A stretch of DNA of 64,000 bases from Cryptomeria japonica. Lineage: Eukaryota > Streptophyta > Pinopsida > Cupressales > Cupressaceae. The first letter of the stretch is position 1, and each line of letters opens with the position of its first letter. Below the pieces are notes generated by a model, which saw only the letters and a list, made by a program, of their open reading frames with translations, did not search any database and was not told the origin of the DNA. The translations under genes and the position numbers were made by a program. The stretch covers positions 438,061,230 to 438,125,229 of the forward strand of contig NC_081407.1 of assembly GCF_030272615.1 (NCBI RefSeq), read 5' to 3'. Below, one piece after another: positions 12,091 through 23,234 of this stretch.

Positions 12091-13337
12091 TCTTGTTGGC
12101 TATTGGATCTATACTTACATTAAGTATCAGAACTATCACAACTATTGCAAATGTTTAGGATATAATTTTTTCAACATTGTATGTGTTTTCAAAGTAATCT
12201 ATGACAATTTGTACAATCTCTCTTTCTCTCTTGTCACATTTATTGACATGAATATTTGATAAATGTCATAGTATTTTTAAATATTTTATTTCTTGTAGTG
12301 ATAATTTAGTTCTTACATATTAATTTGTATATCATAACTCTAGATGATTAAGTTTGTTGTTTGATGACTACTTTTTAATGCATTTATGTTTAGATTATCC
12401 TTCTATGCTTACATTCTTTAGTTCTCCCCTCTTGTAGATTGTAACTTTGTTACCCATTTGAATAGACACTAGACAAGAAACAAATCATTTAATCATGCTT
12501 CTAAACAAACAAAATTATTAATTAATAGTTTAAGATTAATTTTCATATTTTTATAGTTCATGACTAAGTTATAAAAAATAGGGAAAATACTATCTATAAT
12601 CATTACTAGCAAAAATACTTAGTGAATTGTGTATTGGTATCATCTTGTAAGTTATTATCAAGTCTATAAGAGATTTGTTTAGTTTTCTAGACTTTAACCT
12701 AGTGATAGCTTATGGGATTGAATTTGCATTAGATACAACTAAAAAAGGTATTTTATTATTTAATTTTTTAGCACCTCCAATCCTATCTAGAATCACCTCT
12801 AATAATACCCTCCTAAGTTTAAGCTACACCTAAAATGCAAAAGAGACTATCCACTCTCGTCATTAGCCTTTGACCCTCCATAATTTGTGAATGAACCTTC
12901 ATTTTACTTTCATGATGATAACCCTTAGCCTTAAAAGTAAAATCATGTTTAAGATTTTGAAGCAATGGTTTCACAACCTAGTATGCCTAAAGAGTTTGTT
13001 TTGTCTTATATGTGGCATTAAGCAAGCTAAGTAAGCAATGGTGCCACATCCTAACTTTTTGCCAAATTCCATAAAAGGCAATATATGCCACCATTGACTT
13101 CTCAAGCACCAATTGCATTTAACCTTGGTTTCCTCCAATACTGATGTGCAATGTATCCATGTGATGTCTCTCTAACATGATATTATGATCATATTTGCAA
13201 AAACATTTAAATATAATCTTTTATAATACCAAATTCGCAAAAAAAAAACTTTTCAACTAAATAAACTACACCCTATAAACATTAGTACTTTACATTAAAA
13301 TTAAGTCAAACATGTACAAGTTTTGAAGATAGAAATT
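12091..13337. other. AT-rich non-coding sequence
   Basis: No gene, LTR or RNA gene was recognised. Frames are short and broken on both strands. Confidence 0.5.
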
Positions 13338-13545
13338 GAATATAACAATATCAATTACTTGCAGCAATATTCCAAAAAGATGTTTTTTTATTCATTCATT
13401 TATGGGATGTGCAATAGATATGAAAGTCATGTTTGTGGTCATTGACTAAGAGTACAATAGAAAATATATAGCAAACTGACATTGGTTGAAAATGCCAACC
13501 ATCAATAAATGTCAACTAACAACCAATTGTCAAGGACTAACCATA
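13338..13545 (+). repeat. direct repeat, left copy (about 210 bp)
   Basis: The sequence from GAATATAACAATATCAATTA through AACCAATTGTCAAGGACTAA recurs with moderate divergence at 14620-14830, 1282 bases downstream, in the same orientation. It does not start TG or end CA, so it is not an obvious LTR pair. Confidence 0.75.
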
Positions 13546-13835
13546 TAACTCATTTTATTTATTGTCGAACTACATTAGCCCCCTAATAAACTAGGTTATC
13601 TTATAGATAGCATCAAAATCAAGTACTAATCAACACCAAAACAAAAATTATTGAGAAGTGGGACAAGAAGACGTCCCTGGATGTACAAAAGATATGGGAG
13701 TGGACATTGGGGACCGAAGTTGCCCAAACCTATGGACCTCCATTGTTCCCAACTTCAACAGTGAGCTATTGCCAACTCTCATTCCCTTGTTCCTTCACCA
13801 TCTGTGCAACTTCAACTAACTTGCATTGTTCTCAT

Positions 13836-13882
13836 TTTGTGTGTGTGTGTGTGCGCACGCATGCGCACGTGTGTGTGTGTGT
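13836..13882. repeat. imperfect (TG)n microsatellite
   Basis: A short GTGTGTGTGTGTGCGCACGC type run with CG interruptions, followed by a second TG run. Confidence 0.85.
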
Positions 13883-13894
13883 ACATATACATAA

Positions 13895-14128
<234 letters not shown>

Positions 14129-14132
14129 TATG

Positions 14133-14235
14133 CATATAGTGCCAAGTGGGTCAACCAAGGGCAACTCTTAGCTAGTCGAAAGTGGTGTGGTAATCTCCTC
14201 AACATTCTACACATTGGGCAGGGGTAGAGTTACCC
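14133..14235 (+). repeat. duplicated flank of TG microsatellite, copy 2
   Basis: Second copy of the unit at 13895-13996, beginning CATATAGTGCCAAGTGGG and ending GGGTAGAGTTACC. Each copy follows a TG tract and a CATA-rich junction, so microsatellite plus flank were duplicated together. Confidence 0.8.
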
Positions 14236-14619
14236 ATGTGGGACCAAGCTAGGCACTCTCAACAACTATGGTTGATTCTGTCTCCTAAAGTTCAAGTTTG
14301 TCAGCCATGAGCCCTAGAGAACTCAATGGGGGAAATTTTCTAACCTCTATCAAAACCCTAAATAAGTGCGACCAACAATCAATCTATTTGTCGACAATTA
14401 GATTGTCCCAAATGGTGCCCTCAGGGACCTCTCTCCTAAAAACTTTCATTTAAACGTGTTCCTTTAATGAGATGTCTCACAACTTTACTAAGTTTTGTGT
14501 CTTCATGTTCTGCATTGGCTTGTACAAATTTATCTAAAGGTTGTCCCATTACATCGCCTTCATTCCCGTTTGTGAGTTGTACTTTATCAAAGTTCAAATC
14601 GACAATGACAATAATAATA

Positions 14620-14830
14620 GAATATAACAATATCAATTACTTGCAGCAATATTCTAAAAAGATGTTTTTTATTCATTATTTTATAAGATGTGCAATAGAT
14701 ATAGGTTACTTCATGTGTGCAATCCCCAACAAGAGTACAATAGGAAATAAATAGACAAACCAGCGTTTGTTGAGAATACCAAACATTGATAACTACCAAC
14801 TAATAACCAACTGTCGAGGACGAATAGCAT
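14620..14830 (+). repeat. direct repeat, right copy (about 210 bp)
   Basis: Second copy of the sequence at 13338-13545, with shared core GCAATATTC.AAAAAGATG and ATGTGCAATAGATAT. Small indels separate the copies. Confidence 0.75.
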
Positions 14831-14867
14831 ACAAAATAATTCGCCCATTAAGGGGCTTCGTTGGGTT

Positions 14868-15380
14868 CAAACCAACCAAGATCATTCGATTTTTGAATGG
14901 GAGAGACCGTTGGAGGGATGGTGGAAAGTGAATTTTGACGGAGCTTCTAAAGGCAACCCGGGACCTTCAAGGCCAAGGATTATTGTGAGGAATTAGAAAG
15001 ATGAAACTTTGGCTATTGGTGCTTAGAGGTTGGTGGACGGTTCAAATAATTTGGTTGAAGTGACAACAATGTTGTTAGCCATTGGCGTGTGTAAGATGTT
15101 AGGCGCTAGAAAAGTGCATTTAGAGGGAGAATCTCTAATTATCATTCTGGCATTAATGAAGAAAGGAATTGAGGCATGGCATTTACAAGGTTGGATCCAC
15201 AACACCCTCGAAGAGATGAAGTGTTTTGAGGATTTCCATTTAAGCCATGTTAAACGAACTAGAAATGTTGAGGCAGATATTCTTTCTAAGTGGGCCCTCA
15301 CATTTAATGCAGTGGGTGATTTTAGATGGGAAGATTTTTTAAATGTCTTCTTTGAGGAGGGAGAAAGTGGTGTGCATTAA
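14868..15380 (+). pseudogene. LINE-type RNase H (RVT_3) domain, truncated pseudogene
   Basis: One frame reads through the whole stretch. It starts with FEWERPLEGWWKVNFDGASK followed by GNPGPS, the first strand and DG(A/S)xxGNPG motif of the plant RNase H-like domain found at the C-terminus of many LINE polyproteins. It continues with a GESLII-type segment (catalytic Asp replaced by Glu or Ser here) and HVKRTRNVEADILSKWAL, matching the final H(V)xRxxNxxAD motif. Two in-frame TAG codons (14994 and 15024) lie between the first and second motifs, and no reverse transcriptase is present upstream. This domain removes RNA from RNA-DNA hybrids. A host RNase H-like gene is an alternative, but a dead 5'-truncated LINE fits better. 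Confidence 0.75.
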
Positions 15381-15483
15381 TGTCATAGCAGACTAAGTGT
15401 ATGATGTCAGAAGAATGTGTGATAAGGGTGGCGTTTGAGTTTGGCGAGGTGACTTGTTAATGATGTTTGTTTAGTTTTATGAG

Positions 15484-15983
15484 NNNNNNNNNNNNNNNNN
15501 NNNNNNNNNNNNNNNNNNNNNNNNNNNNNNNNNNNNNNNNNNNNNNNNNNNNNNNNNNNNNNNNNNNNNNNNNNNNNNNNNNNNNNNNNNNNNNNNNNNN
15601 NNNNNNNNNNNNNNNNNNNNNNNNNNNNNNNNNNNNNNNNNNNNNNNNNNNNNNNNNNNNNNNNNNNNNNNNNNNNNNNNNNNNNNNNNNNNNNNNNNNN
15701 NNNNNNNNNNNNNNNNNNNNNNNNNNNNNNNNNNNNNNNNNNNNNNNNNNNNNNNNNNNNNNNNNNNNNNNNNNNNNNNNNNNNNNNNNNNNNNNNNNNN
15801 NNNNNNNNNNNNNNNNNNNNNNNNNNNNNNNNNNNNNNNNNNNNNNNNNNNNNNNNNNNNNNNNNNNNNNNNNNNNNNNNNNNNNNNNNNNNNNNNNNNN
15901 NNNNNNNNNNNNNNNNNNNNNNNNNNNNNNNNNNNNNNNNNNNNNNNNNNNNNNNNNNNNNNNNNNNNNNNNNNNNNNNNNNN
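15484..15983. other. assembly gap (500 N)
   Basis: Exactly 500 N bases, a conventional placeholder for a gap of unknown size. It removes the 3' end of the SET-domain gene and any CACTA terminal repeat on this side. Confidence 0.99.
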
Positions 15984-18022
15984 AAGCAAGTGATAATACA
16001 AGAAAATCATCATCACCTGAAGATCCTGCAACACCCTGATCGTGGGAATGACTTTGATGAGGGCGGATAAATTGCTGTAAAAACAATACGTACATATTTT
16101 AGTTAATGACATAAAAGAGAATAAAAGATAAACCATTATTGAACTTTTTTTATAATTAAAGCTTTCATTACTGCTTACTTGCAAGTTTTCTACTATCCGA
16201 ATCAATAATTCCACCCTTTCGCATCTCACCAGTGATAGGATGCATGTCTGCCAAAGCAACAATCTCTTTTCTAATTTTTATAAGAGGCATTTTAAAGAAT
16301 TTCATAAGGTCTGTGGGATCTTCAGGGTCATCATCACTTAACCCTAATGATTCCACATCCCTAGAAAGGTGCTCAGGTATTGCAACTCCCTTTCCCTTTC
16401 CCCGAACATCCGTTTGTGTCAAGAATATCATTAGCAATTATAAAATTAGTATAAATCACTAAAAAAAAGAACATAATAATGTAACAGTTTGCTTCTATCT
16501 AATTTGTACAATTACAGTGAGGTTTACCTGCTTGGTAGAAGTGTCACAAGCTACATCTCTATCTGCAATATGTGATGGATCCATATCGGCCTGTGACAAA
16601 GAAAAAATATAAAAAACGTTAGCGAAATTAAACCAATAGACTTAGCAAAAAAACTTCATAATAAAATGGTATATTGGATCCATTAATTGGAGATTGGTTA
16701 ATTTAAATAGTATATAGTACGTACCACCCCCATGATATGAACTTTGTTTGTATAAATACGATTCAAACCGTAATCGATTAGAAGCTCTTCACCTGCACTT
16801 ATTAATTTTATCGCACATACAAATACATGATTTCCCTCGCACGCCTCAAATATGCAATTGGGTTGTTTATTAGTTGACCTAGGTCGCATACTATTTATAA
16901 AACCTGGAATATTCCCTGTTGCTTTTGGCCGACCATCAATGTATACATCCACTCGTTTACTTTGATCATTATCTTTCTGTTGTATATAATTTGCTGACAG
17001 TGCATACCTACGCATACTTTTTTTATATTTAACAATCTGCATCCAATGATTGTAATTGTAACAAGGTCCAACAAACTCCATCAATTCTACAACTCTATTG
17101 TAACAGATCTTTATGCCATCCATGGAAAATAAGCCTAAACCATGTAACGACGAAGGTGCTATACGATATATCCTATCGTTAACACAAAAATCAGTGTTTA
17201 TTGGAGGAAGTTCCTTGGGCACCAATTGTTTCTGTAGACGTCTGTACCTTAGTGGAACCTCAATGTCACCTTTGGTCTCATCATCATAAGAACATGACCC
17301 CCCTTGAGTAAGGAAAAATTTCATGCGTTTATTGAATTTTCTTCTAATCTTTTGACCTCTTGTTGATCTCCCTATTGTAGACCTACTACATGTGTCACTT
17401 TCATTTTCTATTACTGCATTTTCCTCACTAGACGAAGACAAAGCTGACAAATACCTATTTGGGGGTACCTGCACTCCATGAAATGAGAGATTTAATTGGT
17501 AATGAGAGAGAAATTTTGCAAATGAGGGTAATGTTGATGAAGAAGTCAGCCCTAAAGTTGATTTTGGGATGAAAATTGGAATAAGTCCAACCGGAGCCTC
17601 AAGTGTTGATAACTCTATTAGATTTGCTACTAATGTCGAGGTTTGAAAAACTGAGGAAGTTTGTTTTCCAAGTAATTTTAAAAAATAAACTGTTTCTATA
17701 GGGTGTATTGACTAGTTATACCTGTCCATCCATGAGACTGTGCAGGATCCTCGTCAAAGGGGTTCAGGTTCCTGTACAATGTAATTCAATTATCTTATGT
17801 TAGCTAAAAATTACATAGTACACAACATGAACAACATGAACTTTGTAGACAAAAAAAGTATTAAATAATAAAAAGATGTTGTCATCAAAATCATTGTAAA
17901 TTTTTTAATTCCTTACCTTTACTTTATGTAGACTATGCAGGATCCTTAACTAAATGGTTGACGATGTCTGTAGTCAACGACCTGTTCCCACCAAGGGTGA
18001 CAACATCACACAAGGACTATAC
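15984..18022 (-). CDS. SET-domain protein gene linked to CACTA element (partial, multi-exon)
   Basis: The main exon is open from about 17653 to 16718. Numbered from 17474, a SET core is visible: SSLHGLGLFS (108-117, the N-terminal SET turn), VVELMEFVG (128-136), RRYALSANYI, then GNIPGFIN (187-194), QPNC (204-207) and AGEELLIDYG (227-236, the C-terminal SET motif with its Tyr). SET proteins transfer methyl from S-adenosylmethionine to lysines, often of histones. The usual NHSCxPN motif is altered to INSMRP..QPNC, so activity is uncertain. Further likely exons with GT/AG borders are 18022-17918, 17771-17724, 16591-16529, one ending near 16184 (AA|GTAAGC), and 16077 into the gap. It follows the CACTA transposase gene in the same direction. 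Exon 18022-17918 has one in-frame TAG and the acceptor near 16420 is unclear, so the gene may be damaged. Exon borders are approximate. Confidence 0.55.
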
Positions 18023-18564
18023 CTGAAATCAACACCATCAATTGAGCATCATAAGCATTACTACATTTGTAAGTTGATAAACAATAAATACATACGTATC
18101 ATAAGCATCAGAAGCATCACATGATGTGTCATCATATATGTAATTGAGCATCACAATTAGCATCACATATCATGTGTCATCATAAACATGTAATCCATCA
18201 CATATGTATCATAAATCACCATCCATCACACAGATAATAAACAATCCACGTTCTATAAATAAACACAAAGTTCAAAAATGACACATGCATCATCATAAAC
18301 ATCTGATCCATCACATATGTATTTTAAATCAACATCCATCACATAGCTAATAAACAATCCAATTTCCATAAATAAACATAGTTTAAAAATTGTCACATAA
18401 ATAGTCACTCTCCCTATCTCCATCTCCATATTAAAAGGTGCATCATGAATTAATTTTTGTAATGACATTAGAATTCAAAACATAATGAATTAATTATGTA
18501 AAAAAAATTCTATCAAGAAGTCAATATTAAATAGATAATATACTAATCGCATACCTCATACATT

Positions 18565-18614
18565 TCATTCTTCATCATCATGAACATCAAGGTCATCATC
18601 GCAATCATCATCGC

Positions 18615-18648
<34 letters not shown>

Positions 18649-21600
18649 GTCATCGTCATCGTCATCATCATCATCATCAACGTCTTTGCCATCATCACCA
18701 TCACCATCACCATCACCATCACCATCACCATCACCATCACCACCACCACCATCACCATCACCATCACCATCACCATCACCATCACCCTCATCATCTTCTT
18801 CTTGTTGTTCTTCTTCATCGTCATTGAGAAACTGTCGATCGTGATCATCATCCACTTCATCTTCTACTTCTTCGGTATCTACTTCTTCGGTATCTTCTTC
18901 TTCGGTATCTTCTTCTTCCATCACATTATACTTTATCGACCTTCCTCTTGGATCATGTCTAACAACAAATGACCAACCCGGTTTATGTGGAACCTCCGAG
19001 TAAAATACTTGCTCACATTGGCTTGGAAGAACATAGGGCTCATCCCCAACTGGTTCAAATGACCTTGTATTTAGCATTATAAAACCATTATCATGTTCAA
19101 TAACAGTTCTATCTGGATCATTTTTATTCAATCGTAGCCTGTACCATTTGATGACGAACAAAACTAATTTGAAGGAATTAAAGTCACACTCAAGTATATC
19201 ATCCAAAATTCCATAGTATCGATTTTGAGACTGTTGAGGATGTATGTCATTTCTCGATGAAATATTTGTCACCTCAAAGACTGCAGTGATGCTAGAATCA
19301 CAAGTTTTCTTCGTGTCATCCAACTTTTTTTATGTGAAATTTATGACCATTGCAGCACATAGCGTTGTGGTGTTTGACCTGCGATATGTCAAACATGTAA
19401 AATTTATTGCATTGTGAGTTGATAAACATATGGGTGATTAATAAATTTATACGTACCTGTTTATCTCTTAAACCATATGCTAAATCAATTTCCCTTTGCA
19501 TAACATTGGAATCTCCATTACGATGTGCTTCTTTAACCAATGAAGCCACACCTTCCCATGTTAACGTGCATCCAGAATGTTGACAATGTTCAATCCATAC
19601 CGTCATCCAATCAAGATTGGTTGCAATATACAAATGTAGTGCATCCCACTCTCGACCAACTGTACAAAAAATAAATAGACGTCTTACAATCGATTTATTT
19701 TGAAGATTAAGAATTAATTAACTTCAATAACATCTTATAATTACCTCTCACTTTTCTCAATCTACCTTTCCCTGTCAAGTACTCCCCTTCAAATTTGTTA
19801 ATGGTGTGGGGATCGCAAATGCGATCCACGTGGATCTTTGCTCCAAACTTAGGAAGATATTAAAAAATGTACACCATAGTCTGGTATACCATATATCCCT
19901 CCACCATTGAACCCTCAGGATGTGCTCTTTGTCGAACCAAAGCCTTCAAAAATTTCAAGTGCCTCTCAACCATCCACATTGACCTAGTGTGTACAGGTCC
20001 ACACAATTCAATCTCCTCAACTTGGTGTATGAGGTAGTGTTCTTGTACATTGAAAAAAGCTGGAGGTAGACACTTTTGCATTTCACACATTAAATGAGGA
20101 ATTTTTCTCTTCCAATATTTTATATCGTCTTTATGGATTTCTTTACATGACAACCACCTACAAGGTATTCAAGATGCAAAAAATTATATTACATAACAAG
20201 TAAAACAAATCGCAAATATAATATCTATACAACGAACTAAACAAATATCACTACTTACCTCATGTATTTTCCAAGATCATATATGACTTTCTTGACATTA
20301 TTGTCGAAGTCGTTTGGGAGAGATAGAGGTAGAACGTACTGCAACAATTATAAAATTATCTTTTCATTTTTTTGTAACATAATGAAAAGTACACGTACGC
20401 GTAGTACTTAAATACATACTAAAAACACAAGAGGATGAATTACCTTAATGAAGGTATGCCAATCATGCGTTTTCATCCTTGGCCCAAATTCACTTTTCTT
20501 TGATATGAGATTGTTTATGTTCGCAGCAAATCCTGTGGGAAATCGAATTTTTCGTATGACTTCTTTTATAGCATTGCTTTGCTGGTCCGTTAATAACCAA
20601 GGAAGCTCACTTATATCAATCTGGTCTCCATGGCTATTTGATTGAATGACATTTATCATTGCATGATTGGAATCCTGAATGTCACTACATATTTTGATAA
20701 TTTTTTCTTTGTCATGCCTTCCATCCAATATTTTCCATACTGTCTCTGTTATATTCTTTCCAATATGCATACTATCAAACAAATGAACAATTTGTAACTT
20801 CTCGTAGTAGGGAAACCTACTAAATTGTCGGGGATAACTTTTCAGTCCCTTAGGAAGGTGGTCATTTATGCCTTCACGACCTTCATGATCATCAATCACA
20901 TCATCAGTAAACAAAACAAAATAGAAAAGATGTTTTATGACAAACCAATAGATGGAATGGCATTACCTTGACAATTAATTCTATTATATTCCAACTTCCA
21001 CAGGTGAGGTGTCATTTTTCATGGCTTTGATGTATTCTCTTCTTTCCCATTGAAAAGAAGTTTTTCAATATTTCGATACTTATGATTTTTGTGGAAATGA
21101 CGAGATTTCATCTTTGGACCACAAACATGACATGCAAATTTTCCCTTTGTTTGAAGACCTACAAGATAATGTATAATTGGATTAAATATGATAATTTTTT
21201 GAATTATAATGTTCATGCACAACTTAAACACTATAACATACCACAAAAATGTGTTAGCCCTAGGGCATCGTGTATTGTCCATAGAAGCATCACATGGAAT
21301 TGAAATTGTCTTTGTCCTATTGGTCTAGAGACGTCATACATAGTGACGCCATTCCATAACTCCAACAACTCATCGATAAGAGGCTCGATATATACATTCA
21401 TATCTTTAACTTGGTACTTACCTAATCGAATGAACAAAAACATTACATAATTATTATGACCATTTTACTACAATATTTATAATTAAATTTAGACGACTAT
21501 ATTTAAATGATAAAATACCCGGAACAATCATTGCCAACATTATGTGCTCCCTCTTTATTGACATCCATGGAGGAATGTTATTGTTGATAACAAAAACAAG

Positions 21601-22907
21601 CCACATTGAGTAAACATATCTCATCTCTCCAAATGGATTGACATCGTCCACTGCCAATGAAAGCCTGAGATTACGAGGTTCTTGTTTAAAGTGTGGCCAC
21701 TTTTCCTCTATGTCCATAAATGCTGAACCATCCGCAGGCATTCGAATAATGTCATCTCAACTTCTATTGCATGCATGGTAATCCATAAGTTGTGCCAAGC
21801 TAGTGCACTTGAATAATCGTTGCATACGTGGAATAATGGGAATATAGCGAAGAACCTTGCAAGGAACCCTTTTTGTTATTTGATCTGTTCGATATCTACT
21901 GATATGACATTCAGGGCATTCACTTCGAAATTCATATTGTTTGTGATATATAATATGATCATTGGGACAAGCATCTATTGCTTGATACTCCATTCCAATA
22001 TCTTTCATAACGACAGATAATTCTCGGTATGAGCGAGGTAGAATATTTGATGGTGGTAACAAAAACTCACCTATCAATCTACAACAAAAAAATATAATTT
22101 GTTATAATAAAGAATATTAATGGTACAACATGATTCACAGTTTATTATGACATATATGACATACCTTAACATACGTGACATTGTTATGTTGGATAAACCA
22201 TTCATAACCTTCAAGTTCACCAACAACAATACAACGGAGAGAAGAGTTGCCTGCGAGCCTTTGTAAAGGGCCTCAGATGCCTTCTCAAGTAGAGGGACAT
22301 CATGAACAACATCAAGGTCATCTTCATCATCATGATTAGCTGCGTGAGTACTAAATGAGTCATGGATCAATGTATTTGTACCATCATCTTCAATTGTGTT
22401 TTCTGGCTCATGATCGTCATCTTCCATGGGATCATTATCTTCAGCTTTGATATTCACACCTCCATGTTCGTCCACTTCAAAAACCATATTCTCAGGGTTG
22501 TTTTGATCCATACCATGTGCTCCGGGGTGCTCAACCTATATAAAATTGATAAACATAAAATTGATAAACATAAATAAACCATGATCATGATCTCATCATC
22601 ACATGATTTATTATGTATATAAATTATCAAAACGATATAATGAAAAACTTACCAATTGATGATAATCATGTCCACCTTCAATGTGACCATGCAACCTACA
22701 ATTTTTCTTCGCTGTTTTGATTAGAAGTCTTCTAGTCTTTAACCCCTTACAAATTTTGCATGAACAATAACATTTTCCATCACCTTTTCTTTTCAAGTTA
22801 GACCACAATCTAGCAATTGTCTCCTTATTTTGTTGTTCGTTGATATTGTCTACATGGTCTTTCTTCACAGGCAAGAAAATAGAAATTATCATCATTGAAC
22901 AAAGCAT
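18565..22907 (-). pseudogene. CACTA (En/Spm) TNP2-like transposase gene, about ten exons, inactivated
   Basis: Exons in minus order, approximate: 22907-22651, 22534-22164 (acidic), 22082-21523 and 21435-21240 (Transposase_21 core, with DVNPFGEMRYVYSMW and NNIPPWMS), 21165-20978 (CxxC motif FACHVCGPKMKSR), 20900-20441 (HLFDSMHIGKNITETVWKIL), 20342-20259, 20160-19744 (DUF4218, with HQVEEIELCGPVHTRSMW), 19660-19457, 19385-18565 (DUF4216, with YYGILDDILECDF). Introns have GT/AG borders. The family excises and reinserts CACTA transposons in the nucleus. Lesions: TGA at 21757 where copy 2 has Gly, TGA near 21019 (probably CGA to TGA), loss of about 12 residues after KMKSR, TAA at 19860, and a one-base frameshift in an A run near 19325. 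The last exon ends in long Asp and Gly-Asp runs. No CACTA terminal repeat is visible between 22907 and 23235. Confidence 0.85.
18600..18790. repeat. (ATC)n and (CCATCA)n microsatellites in transposase 3' exon
   Basis: Trinucleotide ATC and hexanucleotide CCATCA runs. On the minus strand they encode uninterrupted poly-Asp and (Gly-Asp)n at the C-terminus of the DUF4216 exon. Confidence 0.9.
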
Positions 22908-23234
22908 CTTATTGAATTTAGATTTATAGTTTACTTATGGTACATCACACAACATGGAAAACAAGAAATACTCAATAAATAACAGGATTCATTGATCTAG
23001 TATTATCACAATCTGCACTTGGCCTTCAAAATTTTCTCCTCCTAACACTGTTTATCCATTACCTGTCAAGTACAGAACTCTAAAATCCGTGGCTATTAAA
23101 ATACATAAGACAACATTGTAGCATCTTATAATCATCTGTTATAAAACTAAAGCAGTTGGGAGTGATTCTTTTGTTTGTCACAGTCCAGGAAAACGGTGTC
23201 TACTGGAGCCTTGAATAATTGACTAGAAAGATTT
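22908..23234. other. junction between CACTA gene and CWC22 pseudogene
   Basis: No gene is seen. The part nearest 23234 is probably the 3' UTR of the CWC22 copy. Neither a poly-T tract marking a retrocopy tail nor a TAGTG CACTA terminus was found, so the border is unresolved. Confidence 0.4.

Noticed and set aside
15457-16262. Frames of 190-261 codons around 15457-16262
   Set aside because: They are open only because they cross the 500 N bases; only the short exon at 15984-16077 has independent support.
18253-18468. 71-codon minus-strand frame between transposase and SET gene
   Set aside because: Low-complexity AT-rich sequence with CATCA repeats, no splice support and no recognisable domain.
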